Below are positions 26,033-35,064 of a stretch of DNA of 64,000 nt, piece by piece; positions within the stretch are counted from its first letter, which is position 1; every line of letters starts with the position of its first letter. The translations under genes and the position numbers were made by a program. Below the pieces are notes generated by a model that had not been told where the DNA came from, ran no database searches, and was given only the letters and a program-made list of their open reading frames with translations. Source of the DNA: Pseudomonas agarici (GTDB lineage: Bacteria > Pseudomonadota > Gammaproteobacteria > Pseudomonadales > Pseudomonadaceae); the NCBI RefSeq assembly GCF_900109755.1, contig NZ_FOAR01000024.1, forward strand, positions 1 to 64,000, written 5' to 3'.

Positions 26033-27622
26033 TCAATGCTTGAGAGTGATCCTGGAGAAGTCCTGGCGCCCGAATGGGCTCACCTGATAACCCTGGACAT
26101 CCTGGCGCACCAGGGCGAAGGCGGTCGGATGGGCCAATGGCAGCCAGAGCGCCTGTTGCTGGATCTGGGCCTGGGCCTGCTGGTAGAGCTTGCTGCGCAC
26201 GCCCTGTTCGCTGGTGGTTTTCCCGGCGCTGATCAGCTTGTCCAGGCCAGCATCGCAATAACGCGCGAAGTTGGTGCCGGACTTTACGGCGGCGCAGGAA
26301 AATTGTGGGGTCAGGAAGTTGTCCGGGTCGCCGTTGTCGCCAGCCCAGCCCATGAACAGCAAGTCATGCTCGCCTGCCTTGGCGCGACGAATCAGCTCGC
26401 CCCATTCGATCACGCGGATTTGCGCCTGGATACCTATTTGCGCCAGGTCAGCCTGCAGCAGCTGCGCGCCAAGGCTCGGGTTGGGGTTGAGCAAACTGCC
26501 TGAGGGACGGGTCCAGAGGGTGGTCTTGAAACCGTCCTTGAAGCCGGCCTTGGCCAGCAACGCCTTGGCCTTCGCCGGGTCGTAGGCGTAGCCGGGCAAG
26601 TCCCCGGCATAGCTCCAGGTATTGGACGGGTAAGGGCCATGGGCGGCTTCGGCGGTGTCTTCGAAGACGGCCTTGAGGTAGCTGGTTTTGTCGAAAGCCA
26701 GGTTGATCGCCTGGCGGACTTCCGGCTTGTCCAGCGGTGGGTGCTGGCTGTTGATGGCCAGGAAGGCAGTCATGAAGGCGGCGTTCTTCTCCACTTTGAG
26801 CGCAGGGTCCTTGCTCGCCGAAGCGACGTCCAAAGGCTTGGGCGACAGGGCGATCTGGCATTCGTTGCGTCGCAACTTCTGCAGCCGCACGTTGGCGTCC
26901 GGGGTGATCGCGAATATCAGGTTGTCGACCGCCGGTTTGCCGGCGAAGTAGTCCGGATTGGCGGTATAGCGGATCGACGCATCCCTCTGGAACTGCCTGA
27001 AAACGAAGGGGCCGGTGCCGATCGGTTGACTGTTGAGTTTCTCCGGCGTATGGGCGGCCAGCAACTTGTCGGCGTATTCCGACGAATAGATGGAGGCAAA
27101 GCCCATGCTCAGCGCCGCCAGAAAGGTCGAGTCCGGGTGATCCAAGGTAAAGCGCACGGTCAGCGGATCGATGGCTTCGATGCGTTTGATCAGCGCTGGC
27201 AGTTGCAGCGACTGGGCATGGGGGAAACCGCTTTGGGCGATCTTGTGCCAGGGATTGGCTGGGTCCAGCATGCGTTCAAAGCTGAAGCGGACATCGGCCG
27301 CAGTCAGGTCGCGAGTCGGCTTGAAGTAGTCGGTGTGGTGGAATTTTACCCCCGAGTGCAGCTTGAAGTCGTAGGTCAGGCCGTCATCGGAGACGTTCCA
27401 GCTATCGGCCAGGCTCGGCACCAGCTTGCCGCTGGCGGCGTCGAAGTCCACCAGGCGGTTCATCAGCACATCCGCCGAGGCGTTGGTGGTGGTCAACGAA
27501 TTGTATTGCACGACGTCGAAGCCCTCCGGGCTGGCTTCGGTGCAGACGCTCAGCGAGGTCGCGGCCAAGGCCTGTGGGCTGAGAAACGGGACGAGCAATA
27601 GCGGTAGGGCAGCGAAACGCAT
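26033..27622 (-). CDS. Peptide/nickel-type ABC transporter substrate-binding protein (SBP family 5)
   Basis: 529 residues with a signal peptide (RFAALPLLLVPFLSPQALA). The mature protein follows the DppA/OppA pattern: CTEASPEGFDVVQYNSLTT, ADVLMNRLVDFD, LVPSLADSWNVSDDGLTYDF, DVRFSFERMLDP, and GTGPFVFRQFQRDASIRY. It captures dipeptides or similar small ligands in the periplasm. No permease or ATPase genes are nearby, so it either serves a remote transporter or is a chemotaxis-type sensor. Convergent with radC across only 22 bp. Nearest named homologue would be DppA, but substrate cannot be fixed. Confidence 0.88.
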   Translation of the reverse strand: MRFAALPLLLVPFLSPQALAATSLSVCTEASPEGFDVVQYNSLTTTNASADVLMNRLVDFDAASGKLVPSLADSWNVSDDGLTYDFKLHSGVKFHHTDYFKPTRDLTAADVRFSFERMLDPANPWHKIAQSGFPHAQSLQLPALIKRIEAIDPLTVRFTLDHPDSTFLAALSMGFASIYSSEYADKLLAAHTPEKLNSQPIGTGPFVFRQFQRDASIRYTANPDYFAGKPAVDNLIFAITPDANVRLQKLRRNECQIALSPKPLDVASASKDPALKVEKNAAFMTAFLAINSQHPPLDKPEVRQAINLAFDKTSYLKAVFEDTAEAAHGPYPSNTWSYAGDLPGYAYDPAKAKALLAKAGFKDGFKTTLWTRPSGSLLNPNPSLGAQLLQADLAQIGIQAQIRVIEWGELIRRAKAGEHDLLFMGWAGDNGDPDNFLTPQFSCAAVKSGTNFARYCDAGLDKLISAGKTTSEQGVRSKLYQQAQAQIQQQALWLPLAHPTAFALVRQDVQGYQVSPFGRQDFSRITLKH

Positions 27623-28071
27623 ATTCAGTTTCCTTCGCAGGTCGTTGTCCCATCTGCGAGTGCAGTCTGGAAAAGACCCTACCCTAGTGCGCCGGGCGAC
27701 AATTGACTATCCCATTTTTACTCGGCTTGCCCAAGGCGCCGTACAATTGGACGGTCTTTTCCACACGGGACTTGCGGTCTTTCTCTGGCGAGCGAAGCTT
27801 TGTGCGACGAGCGGCATTTGTTGCGCAAGCCCTCGGCGCTAGCGTCTTGTATCCGATTTTCGGGCGTTCGACACGGTTTTAATCGCACTGAATGTTGTTG
27901 CGCCGTGGTCTTTCTGGTATAAAGCAGCGCTCTTTTCTAGGGGCCCGGTTCCTTCGCTTGTAGGTGTAGCCGGTAAGACCCTTAAAGAAACGCGGCGCCT
28001 GGCGCCAAATGACTGAGAGATTAAGCGGCCAACCCATGCCGGGTTGGGCATGTGGTTTAGAGGGCTGAGGC
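27623..28071 (+). other. Upstream region and leader of rpmB-rpmG
   Basis: A 449-bp gene-free region. The first ~250 bases hold only the promoter-side DNA of the divergent binding-protein gene and no supported signal. From about 27895 come a strong promoter and a leader of about 140 nt with two compact stems: a GGCGCC-rich hairpin at 27994-28006 and CCAACCC-atgcc-GGGTTGG at 28029-28047. Confidence 0.6.
27895..27923 (+). promoter_or_regulatory. Sigma-70 promoter of rpmB-rpmG
   Basis: TTGTTG (27895-27900), 17-bp spacer, TATAAA (27918-27923). Spacing is optimal and both boxes are close to consensus, fitting a highly expressed ribosomal operon. Predicted start of transcription near 27930. Confidence 0.75.
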
Positions 28072-28305
28072 ATGTCTAGAGTCTGTCAAGTTACCGGTAA
28101 GGGTCCGGTGACTGGGAATAATATTTCCCACGCAAACAACAAAACCCGTCGTCGTTTCCTGCCAAACCTGCAGCATCACCGCTTCTGGGTTGAGTCGGAG
28201 AAGCGTTTCGTGCGTTTGCGCGTTTCCGCCAAGGGCATGCGTATCATCGACAAGCGCGGCATTGATGTCGTGCTGGCCGAACTCCGTCGCGATGGCAAGG
28301 TATAA
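28072..28305 (+). CDS. rpmB: Ribosomal protein bL28
   Basis: 77 residues: SRVCQVTGKGPVTGNNISHA, then a lysine/arginine-rich body (NNKTRRRFLPNLQHHRFW) typical of L28. A structural part of the 50S subunit. It starts 12 bp ahead of rpmG and is preceded by a strong promoter and a structured leader. Length is normal. Confidence 0.98.
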   Translation: MSRVCQVTGKGPVTGNNISHANNKTRRRFLPNLQHHRFWVESEKRFVRLRVSAKGMRIIDKRGIDVVLAELRRDGKV

Positions 28306-28317
28306 GGGAGCTAAATC

Positions 28318-28473
28318 ATGCGTGAATTGATTCGTTTGATCTCGAGCGCCGGTACTGGTCATTTCTACACGACTGACAAGAACAAGCGCACTACTCCGGA
28401 CAAGATCGAGATCAAGAAATATGATCCGGTTGTTCGCAAGCACGTGATCTACAAAGAAGGCAAAATCAAGTAA
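28318..28473 (+). CDS. rpmG: Ribosomal protein bL33
   Basis: 51 residues beginning MRELIRLISSAGTGHFYTT and ending in IYKEGKIK, the standard L33. It lacks the CxxC zinc pairs of the alternative zinc-binding form, so its level is not expected to depend on zinc. It follows rpmB by 12 bp with a GGGAG ribosome binding site and precedes a strong terminator. Confidence 0.98.
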   Translation: MRELIRLISSAGTGHFYTTDKNKRTTPDKIEIKKYDPVVRKHVIYKEGKIK

Positions 28474-28490
28474 TTGATTTTGTTTTTTAA

Positions 28491-28518
28491 AAAACCCCGA
28501 TTGACTCGGGGTTTTTTT
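28491..28518 (+). terminator. Terminator of rpmB-rpmG
   Basis: AAAACCCCGA-ttga-CTCGGGGTTTTTTTT. A GC-rich stem directly followed by eight Ts, 18 bases after the rpmG stop. Confidence 0.93.
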
Positions 28519-28631
28519 TGTCTGTTTTTCAGACATTTCCTTCATGTCGCATGGCCTTTTCCTGCGTCTCTCCCGTTGTGCCTTTTCTAGACTGGCTGAA
28601 CAACGGGACAACGTAGTCATGGAGGGCATGG

Positions 28632-30014
28632 ATGATCATTGCAAGGATGTTTGCATTGCTGTTGCTGGTAGTCTTGGCGGCCGCCAGTGTCGCGGTATCG
28701 GCGGCACCGTCGACCGATGACGAAACCGGCGCCGAGGCTTATGTGCGCCGGGTGATCGCGGCGACGCGAACCGCCTGGCCGGCGCTAAGCGGGTTCAACC
28801 CGGCCACTCGGGTGTTTGCCGATATCCAGTTGCTGACCAGCGATGGCCAACGCGCCTGGGTGATAAGTGCGCGGGGTGGGCACGAGCTGGATATGGCGCC
28901 AGTCAGGAAGCTGGGACTGTCCCATGAGTACCTGCGCTACCGGAAGATCCTCTGGCAAGGTCGTCCAGCCATTTTTGTCGGCTTGGGCGAAACATTGCCG
29001 GAGGACGAACGGCGGCGATTGAAGGATCCCCAAGCGGTTCCCGAGCTGTTCAATCTGGCGACCCATGAAGCCTTTCATTTTTATGTGGAAGCAGGCTGGG
29101 CGCACCTGCCGGGGGCTGAGCGCAGCATCCTGTATCCGGCGCTCGCCGAGCCGAGGCTGTATCGCAACCTGATCATTCGTCACTTGCTGGCGGCGGCCCA
29201 GGGACAACCCGAGGGGTTGGCGCGGGCCAGCCACTGGTATCGTCGCTGGCTGAGTGAGCATGCCGACGAGGCCAGGCGTATCGGTAATACCGACCGCGCC
29301 GAAGGCAGTGCGCGTTATGTGGAGTCGGTGGGGCGACTACTGGCCCAAGGGGTGCGGCCAAACTCCGCCGAGTGGTCGGCGTTGATGCTGGAGACACTGG
29401 CGCGGCAAGGGCAGGAGGACTATCTGGTCGCCGACCATGAAAGTTACGTGCTGGGGGACCTGGCTGGGTATTTGCTAGATCGCCAGGGATTGGACTGGCT
29501 GGCGCGTGTTGCACGGGGGGAGACACCGCTGGCGATTTTGCTGGAGTCGCTGCCTCCTCTCGCCACGCCCGCCGACGCGGTGTTGAGCCAACGCATCGGC
29601 GCTGCCGTTGCCGAGGCCAATCGCCAGGCGGCGCTAGCCTTCGAGCCGTTTGTGCAGCGTTTCAACGATCCTTCGGGCGGACGCCTGCTGGTGTCGAATC
29701 GGGCCATGCAGGGCAGTTTCGAGATCGACCACTCCTACCTGTTGGCCACGCAGCCGGAGAAAGTCGAGGTCGGGGTACGTGCCGGCTTCGCCTTCGGCGA
29801 CGGTCGAATCGAGCTCAGGAACACAACCGTCGCGACCCAGGTGCAGAAAGCCTGTGGCCGCGAGGATCTTTACTGGATCCTGGCCCTGACGGCGGACGAG
29901 TTGGCGAAGGACGTCGACGGTCGGCTGCGTGTCGAGCGCGACGACCTTAAGGTCGACCTTCCTTATCCGGTCCGGTCCCTCGATGACCCGCGCATTTGGT
30001 GCGTCGAGGTCTGA
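28632..30014 (+). CDS. Secreted protein with an HEXXH zinc-peptidase-like motif
   Basis: 460 residues, ATG preceded by GGAGGG. Residues 1-24 (ARMFALLLLVVLAAASVAVSA) form a signal peptide. The motif HEAFH at residues 145-149, followed by FYVEAGWAHLPG, fits the zinc-binding HEXXH helix of gluzincin-type metallopeptidases. A possible third ligand is the glutamate of AEGSARYVE about 90 residues later. The rest is mixed helical, with a beta-rich C terminus. I do not recognise a named family. It stands alone, convergent with a cupin gene whose stop is the adjacent base. Catalytic activity is inference from the motif. Confidence 0.65.
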   Translation: MIIARMFALLLLVVLAAASVAVSAAPSTDDETGAEAYVRRVIAATRTAWPALSGFNPATRVFADIQLLTSDGQRAWVISARGGHELDMAPVRKLGLSHEYLRYRKILWQGRPAIFVGLGETLPEDERRRLKDPQAVPELFNLATHEAFHFYVEAGWAHLPGAERSILYPALAEPRLYRNLIIRHLLAAAQGQPEGLARASHWYRRWLSEHADEARRIGNTDRAEGSARYVESVGRLLAQGVRPNSAEWSALMLETLARQGQEDYLVADHESYVLGDLAGYLLDRQGLDWLARVARGETPLAILLESLPPLATPADAVLSQRIGAAVAEANRQAALAFEPFVQRFNDPSGGRLLVSNRAMQGSFEIDHSYLLATQPEKVEVGVRAGFAFGDGRIELRNTTVATQVQKACGREDLYWILALTADELAKDVDGRLRVERDDLKVDLPYPVRSLDDPRIWCVEV

Positions 30015-30377
30015 TCAGACGCTCTGTTCGAACACCACGTAGATCTTGCGACAGTGCTCCAGCACTTCCCAGGTGCCCTTGAAGCCCGCGGGAATGACGA
30101 ACCGATCACCGGCGCGCAAGGTCTTGGCGTTGCCCTCAGTGTCACGCAGGACCGAGACGCCTTGTACGATCTCGCAGTATTCGTGCTCGGTATAGTTCAC
30201 CGTCCAGTGGCCGACCTCGGCCTCCCAGACGCCGGCATTCATCTGTCCGCACGGGCTGGCATAGTGATTGAAGATCGTCTGTTGCGGATCACCCTTGAGC
30301 ACCTTTTCCGGTACTGGACGAAAGCGTTCGGGCGTGGTGTTGGCTTCGCTGAAGTCGACGATGTCCTGGATGCTCAT
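30015..30377 (-). CDS. Small cupin-domain protein (Cupin_3/DUF861-like)
   Basis: 120 residues. The double-stranded beta-helix is recognisable from GVWEAEVGHWTVNYTEHEYCEIVQG (cupin motif 1 region, with TEHEYCE) and LRAGDRFVIPAGFKGTWEV (motif 2). Such small cupins occur with amino-acid or ureidoglycolate-type catabolic genes. It is divergent from the aldehyde dehydrogenase gene at 30617, so a link with gamma-aminobutyraldehyde or amine degradation is possible. Substrate not assignable. Confidence 0.78.
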   Translation of the reverse strand: MSIQDIVDFSEANTTPERFRPVPEKVLKGDPQQTIFNHYASPCGQMNAGVWEAEVGHWTVNYTEHEYCEIVQGVSVLRDTEGNAKTLRAGDRFVIPAGFKGTWEVLEHCRKIYVVFEQSV

Positions 30378-30616
30378 GCTGCTTTTCCTCGGCAGTGATA
30401 AGGCGGATGGCTGGAAGCGCCGAGTCTATGTTTATTAAATCGAACATGGCAACGGCGTTTAGCGATCTTGTGTCAAATATATTGAAACTTCGGGCGCCAC
30501 TGGTTTAGGGTGGTGACTGCCATGGGCCGAAAAACAGGGCTTGTCGGGCAAAATTCTGGACGGTGCTGGCGCAAGTAGGCGTGGCGCTTCTATTTCAATA
30601 AAAGGAGGACACTCGC

Positions 30617-32110
30617 ATGACTACCCTGACCCGTGCTGACTGGGAACAACGCGCCCGTGAGCTGAAGATTGAAGGCCGCGCCTACATCAATGGCGAATAC
30701 ACCGCCGCTGTTTCTAACCAGACGTTCGAGTGCATCAGCCCGGTCGATGGTCGCCTGCTGACGCATGTTGTGAGCTGCGATGCCGCCGACGCCCAGCGTG
30801 CCGTGGAAAATGCCCGTGCCACTTTCAATTCTGGCGTCTGGTCGCGCCTGGCGCCGGCCAAGCGCAAGGCGGCGATGATCCGTTTCGCCGCACTGCTGAA
30901 AACCCATGCCGAAGAGCTGGCCTTGCTGGAAACCCTCGACATGGGCAAGCCGATCACCGACTCGCTGTCCATCGACGTCGCGGGTGCGGCTCAGGCATTG
31001 AGCTGGAGCGGTGAAGCCATCGACAAGATCTATGATGAAGTCGCCGCGACGCCCCATGACCAATTGGGCCTGGTGACCCGTGAGCCGGTTGGAGTGGTCG
31101 GCGCTATCGTGCCATGGAACTTCCCGCTGATGATGGCCTGCTGGAAACTCGGTCCGGCGTTATCCACTGGAAACTCGGTGATTCTCAAGCCGTCGGAAAA
31201 ATCCCCGCTGACCGCCATCCGCATTGCCGCCCTGGCCGTCGAAGCCGGCATTCCGGCGGGTGTGCTAAACGTGCTGCCGGGTTACGGCCACACCGTTGGC
31301 AAGGCGCTGGCCCTGCATATGGATGTCGATACCCTGGTGTTTACCGGTTCGACCAAGATCGCCAAGCAACTGCTGATTTACGCTGGCGAGTCGAACATGA
31401 AGCGTGTCTGGCTCGAAGCCGGCGGCAAGAGTCCGAACATCGTCTTTGCCGACGCACCGGACCTGCGGGCCGCCGCCGAAGCTGCGGCCAGTGCTATCGC
31501 CTTCAACCAGGGCGAAGTCTGTACCGCCGGGTCGCGTCTGCTGGTCGAGCGTTCGATCAAGGACTCCTTCCTGCCGCTGGTGATTGAAGCGCTGAAAGCC
31601 TGGAAGCCCGGTAACCCGCTGGACCCGGCAACCAATGTCGGTGCTCTGGTGGACACCCAGCAGATGAACACCGTGCTGTCCTACATCGATTCCGGCCATG
31701 CCGATGGCGCCCAACTGGTGGCCGGCGGCAAGCGTACCCTCCAGGAGACCGGCGGGACCTACGTCGAGCCGACGATTTTCGATGGGGTGAGCAATGCGAT
31801 GAAAATCGCCCAGGAAGAAATCTTCGGCCCGGTGCTGTCAGTGATCGCTTTCGATAGCGTCGAAGAGGCTATTGAGATTGCCAACGACACGCCCTACGGC
31901 TTGGCCGCCGCTGTCTGGACCGCGAATATCTCCAAGGCTCACCTGACCGCCAAGGCCCTGCGGGCCGGCAGCGTGTGGGTCAACCAGTATGACGGCGGTG
32001 ACATGACCGCGCCGTTCGGTGGTTTCAAGCAGTCGGGTAACGGTCGCGACAAGTCGTTGCATGCGTTCGACAAGTACACCGAACTGAAGGCGACATGGAT
32101 CAAGCTGTAA
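30617..32110 (+). CDS. NAD(P)-dependent aldehyde dehydrogenase (PuuC/KauB-like)
   Basis: 497 residues, AGGAGG ribosome binding site. Family motifs: VPWNFPLMMACWKLGPAL near the cofactor loop, FTGSTKIAKQLL (NAD binding), the glutamate in LEAGGKSPNIVFADA, and the catalytic cysteine in FNQGEVCTAGSRLLVE. The sequence is closest in feel to gamma-glutamyl-gamma-aminobutyraldehyde dehydrogenases (PuuC) and the broad aldehyde dehydrogenase KauB, used in polyamine and amino-alcohol breakdown in Pseudomonas. It is monocistronic, convergent with the phospholipase D-like gene across one base. The exact substrate is inference. Confidence 0.88.
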   Translation: MTTLTRADWEQRARELKIEGRAYINGEYTAAVSNQTFECISPVDGRLLTHVVSCDAADAQRAVENARATFNSGVWSRLAPAKRKAAMIRFAALLKTHAEELALLETLDMGKPITDSLSIDVAGAAQALSWSGEAIDKIYDEVAATPHDQLGLVTREPVGVVGAIVPWNFPLMMACWKLGPALSTGNSVILKPSEKSPLTAIRIAALAVEAGIPAGVLNVLPGYGHTVGKALALHMDVDTLVFTGSTKIAKQLLIYAGESNMKRVWLEAGGKSPNIVFADAPDLRAAAEAAASAIAFNQGEVCTAGSRLLVERSIKDSFLPLVIEALKAWKPGNPLDPATNVGALVDTQQMNTVLSYIDSGHADGAQLVAGGKRTLQETGGTYVEPTIFDGVSNAMKIAQEEIFGPVLSVIAFDSVEEAIEIANDTPYGLAAAVWTANISKAHLTAKALRAGSVWVNQYDGGDMTAPFGGFKQSGNGRDKSLHAFDKYTELKATWIKL

Positions 32111-32111
32111 A

Positions 32112-33665
32112 TTAGAGCATGCGCTCCAGGCCGATTCGGGTGGCGAGCCAGGCATTGAGCCGACGCCACCAACTCCCGGGTTCGCGATGCAGCACATGAA
32201 TCTGTCCGTTGTCTTCGGTGATCCACACCAATTGCCCGGCCTCCTGTCGTGGTTCGTAGCTCAAGGCCGGGGCCATACCCTGCAGGGCCAGGGCACGCAG
32301 GTGTTCGGCCAGTTGCGGGCTGTCCACCAGCACGCCGACCTCCGTGTTCCACAGCACCGAGCGCGGGTCGAAATTGAACGAACCGATAAAGGATTTCTGC
32401 CGGTCGAAGATCATTGCTTTGCTGTGCAGGCTGGAGTTCGAGCCCTTGGAGAAGCCACTGTGGAATAGGTGCGGGCCGCTGCCGCCACGGTCACCCGGTT
32501 GGCGGCGCAGTTCAAAGAGTTTTACCCCGTGTTCCAGTAGCGCCCGGCGATAGGGCGCATAACCGCCGTGCACGGCTGGCACGTCGGTGGACTCCAGCGA
32601 ATTGGTCAGCAGGCTGACGGTCACCCCGGCGTCCGCGCGTCCCGTCAGGTACACCAGCCCCGGCTGGCCGGGAACGAAGTACGCGGAAATCATCATCAGC
32701 TCGGTATGGACATTGCGCAGCTCGGGCGCCAGTTGGGTGGTCAGCAGCAGGTGCGGGTCGGGTTCGTTCCTGGCCAGCACCTTGCTCGGCGCATCCCACA
32801 AGGCTTGGTTCCAGGCCCAGATCAGCTCGCGGCGCCAGGTATCCAACTGGGGGCGGCGCTGGTAATCGGCCAGGCGCTGATACAGCGCGGGGTTCTGCTG
32901 GCGCCAGGCATCGAGGGATTGTTCCAGCCGGTTGCGGGTGTTGGCCAGGTCTCGGACGGTGGGTAGGCGCGAGAGCAATTCACCGATGGGCTTGCTCAGG
33001 GCGCTGTTCCAGTATTGATCGAAGCTCTGGCCGAGTTGTCCGGCCACCGGTCCCACGCCGAGCATGTCGATATCGGTGAAGTTCAGGTCCGGTAGCGCGC
33101 CGAAGTACTCGTCGCCCAGGTTGCGCCCACCGACGATGGCGGCGCTGTTGTCAGCCAGCCATAGCTTGTTGTGCATCCTTCGGTGTTGCTGGGACAGATT
33201 GAACAGCCGGCCCAGGGTTCGCGTGGCTACGGTGCTGCGCCCCAGGCTCAGCGGATTGAACAGGCGGATCTGGATATTCGGGTGAGCCGCCAGAGTGGCG
33301 ATGATGTCGTCCAAACCGTCGCTGCTGGTGTCGTCCAGCAGGATCCGCACGCGCACGCCGCGGTCAGCGGCCTTGAGCAGCTCGTCCACCAGCATTCGCG
33401 TGCTCAAGCCGTCGTGGACGATGTAGTACTGCAAGTCGAGGCTGCTCTGGGCGTTGCGGATCAGTTCAGCTCGCGCCCTGAAGGCCTCGCCGCCATTGGG
33501 CAGCAAGCGAAAGCCCGAGCGCCCCTGGTAGGCGGCGGCCTGGGCCTGGAGTGCGCGACCGAAGGCCGAATCCGTTGCCGGCAAGGCCTGGCTGGGCAGC
33601 CGGGGAGTGTCCAGTGAGGCGCATCCGCTCAAGAGCAGGGCGATCAACAGAAAATAGAATTTCAA
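32112..33665 (-). CDS. Phospholipase D-family lipoprotein (cardiolipin synthase-like)
   Basis: 517 residues from a TTG start chosen because it begins a lipoprotein signal (KFYFLLIALLLSGCAS, lipobox LSGC) and follows an AGGG site; a longer frame from 33722 adds 19 unlikely residues. Two HKD motifs are present: HNKLWLADNSAAIVGGRN in the first half and HSKAMIFDRQKSFIGSFNFD in the second. This makes it a member of the phospholipase D superfamily, similar to periplasmic cardiolipin synthase-like YmdC/ClsC proteins. Likely location is the periplasmic face of a membrane. Its substrate is not shown. Convergent with the aldehyde dehydrogenase. Confidence 0.85.
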   Translation of the reverse strand: MKFYFLLIALLLSGCASLDTPRLPSQALPATDSAFGRALQAQAAAYQGRSGFRLLPNGGEAFRARAELIRNAQSSLDLQYYIVHDGLSTRMLVDELLKAADRGVRVRILLDDTSSDGLDDIIATLAAHPNIQIRLFNPLSLGRSTVATRTLGRLFNLSQQHRRMHNKLWLADNSAAIVGGRNLGDEYFGALPDLNFTDIDMLGVGPVAGQLGQSFDQYWNSALSKPIGELLSRLPTVRDLANTRNRLEQSLDAWRQQNPALYQRLADYQRRPQLDTWRRELIWAWNQALWDAPSKVLARNEPDPHLLLTTQLAPELRNVHTELMMISAYFVPGQPGLVYLTGRADAGVTVSLLTNSLESTDVPAVHGGYAPYRRALLEHGVKLFELRRQPGDRGGSGPHLFHSGFSKGSNSSLHSKAMIFDRQKSFIGSFNFDPRSVLWNTEVGVLVDSPQLAEHLRALALQGMAPALSYEPRQEAGQLVWITEDNGQIHVLHREPGSWWRRLNAWLATRIGLERML

Positions 33666-33875
33666 GCGTAGTCGCCCTAAATCATGGCAGGTGTCGGTAT
33701 ATAGATGCTGCCAGGTGACCAAAGGTCAATCGCTGCCGCAGGCATTGTCGGTCGACAGCTTGATCGTCGCTGCGCCAACCTTGCGAACGGGCAATCGTGG
33801 CACGATTGCCGCTGTCTGGACTAGGGCTTTTCAGGCAAAATCCTCTCTTACTCTCGTCTCCGGTAGCCGCATCGA

Positions 33876-34229
33876 ATGAGCTGCAACAGTCAGAAAATCC
33901 GCTTTCTCCGGCAGCAGATACCGTCTTTCGAGTGCGTTCCGGGCTGCCACGATTGTTGTGGGCCGGTGACTACCTCGTCGGCGGAAATGGCTCGTTTGCC
34001 GCGCAAGACCGTGGCCGAACAGGAAGCGGCGCTGAACGAACTGAACTGTGTACACTTGGGGCCGAACGGCTGCACAGTGTACGACGAGCGCCCGTTGATC
34101 TGCCGCCTGTTCGGCACCACGGCGAGCCTGCCGTGCCCCAATGGTCGGCGCCCGACGGAGATGATCCATCCACGGGCTGAAAAGCAGGTATACGACTATA
34201 TCGCCAGCACCCGCCAGGTTTTGGTCTGA
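33876..34229 (+). CDS. YkgJ-type cysteine-cluster protein
   Basis: 117 residues. The cysteine cluster CVPGCHDCC near residue 20, with later cysteines in NCVHLGPNGCTVYDERPLICRLF, defines the YkgJ/CxxCxxCC family, thought to bind a metal or iron-sulfur cluster. Function is unknown. Single gene, convergent with dadR. Confidence 0.85.
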   Translation: MSCNSQKIRFLRQQIPSFECVPGCHDCCGPVTTSSAEMARLPRKTVAEQEAALNELNCVHLGPNGCTVYDERPLICRLFGTTASLPCPNGRRPTEMIHPRAEKQVYDYIASTRQVLV

Positions 34230-34273
34230 TCCCCTTCGATCTATAGGGGAGGAGCTCAATCGAGGAAGCAGTG

Positions 34274-34762
34274 TCAATCCGGAATCGGCAGGCTCAGGCT
34301 TTCCTTCACCTCTTCCATCACGATATAGCTCTTGGATTCGCGTACATGGGGCAGCTTGAGCAAGATATCGCCCAGTAGTTTGCGATAGGACGCCATCTCG
34401 GAAATCCGCGCCTTGATCAGGTAGTCGAAGTCGCCCGAGACCAGGTGGCACTCCAGCACATGCGGTAGTTTCAGCACAGCGCGGCGGAACTCCTCGAAGG
34501 TGTCGCCGGACTTGTAGTCCAGGCTGATTTCGACGAACACCAGCAGGCTGCCCTTGAGGTGCTGTGGATTGAGCCGGGCGTTGTAGCCCATGATGATCCC
34601 TTCGCGTTCCAACCGTCGAACCCGCTCGGTACAGGGCGTGGTGGACAAGCCGATTTTTTCGCCCAGCTCGGTGAACGAGATGCGCCCGTCGGCCTGGAGA
34701 ATTCGCAGGATATTACGGTCGATCTTGTCCAGCTCACGCTTGGTCTGGTGATTGGTGCGCAT
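34274..34762 (-). CDS. dadR: Lrp/AsnC-family regulator DadR
   Basis: 162 residues from the ATG at 34762 (MRTNHQTKRELDKIDRNIL); upstream in-frame residues are not Lrp-like. It has the AsnC/Lrp winged helix-turn-helix (LQADGRISFTELGEKIGLST and CTERVRRLEREGII) and the RAM effector domain (HVLECHLVSGDFDYLIKAR). Adjacent and divergent to dadA, it corresponds to the L-alanine-responsive activator DadR of the dadRAX locus in P. aeruginosa. The shared 302-bp region at 34763-35064 should hold its binding sites. Confidence 0.92.
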   Translation of the reverse strand: MRTNHQTKRELDKIDRNILRILQADGRISFTELGEKIGLSTTPCTERVRRLEREGIIMGYNARLNPQHLKGSLLVFVEISLDYKSGDTFEEFRRAVLKLPHVLECHLVSGDFDYLIKARISEMASYRKLLGDILLKLPHVRESKSYIVMEEVKESLSLPIPD

Positions 34763-35064
34763 AGGGGATTCCCCTCCGTGGCAGATAATGTGAAAGGTAC
34801 CGCGCTCGGCCATCCAGCGTTAAAAAAGCTCGGGATGCCCCATTGACAGCCAGTAAAGTCGCCCGCGACCCCGACCGGCCTCGCCTGTTTTGCCTTCGCT
34901 CGCGACGCTTTCACATCATCTGCCGAAAAGCCACATAGCCGAGAATTCTCGCCAAATATAGGCGCTTATATAGTGAAAAGCACTGGCTATTGTTTCTTAC
35001 ACTGCGCGCAGCATCACGTTGAACAACAAACATCGGCGGCAGGCTGCGATTGGGAGACATACAC
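34763..35064. promoter_or_regulatory. dadR-dadA divergent control region
   Basis: 302 bp without a gene. It contains a perfect 10-bp palindrome GAGAATTCTC at 34941-34950, an AT-rich patch (CCAAATATAGG, then CTTATATAGTG) and an A-tract, the kind of bent DNA Lrp-type regulators bind. TATATAGT near 34967-34974 is a plausible -10 for dadA. A ribosome site GGGAGA precedes dadA. Operator positions are inference. Confidence 0.5.

Noticed and set aside
30378..30616. Sigma-54 promoter before the aldehyde dehydrogenase
   Set aside because: Several GG and GC pairs occur but none has the required 10-base spacing with matching flanks.
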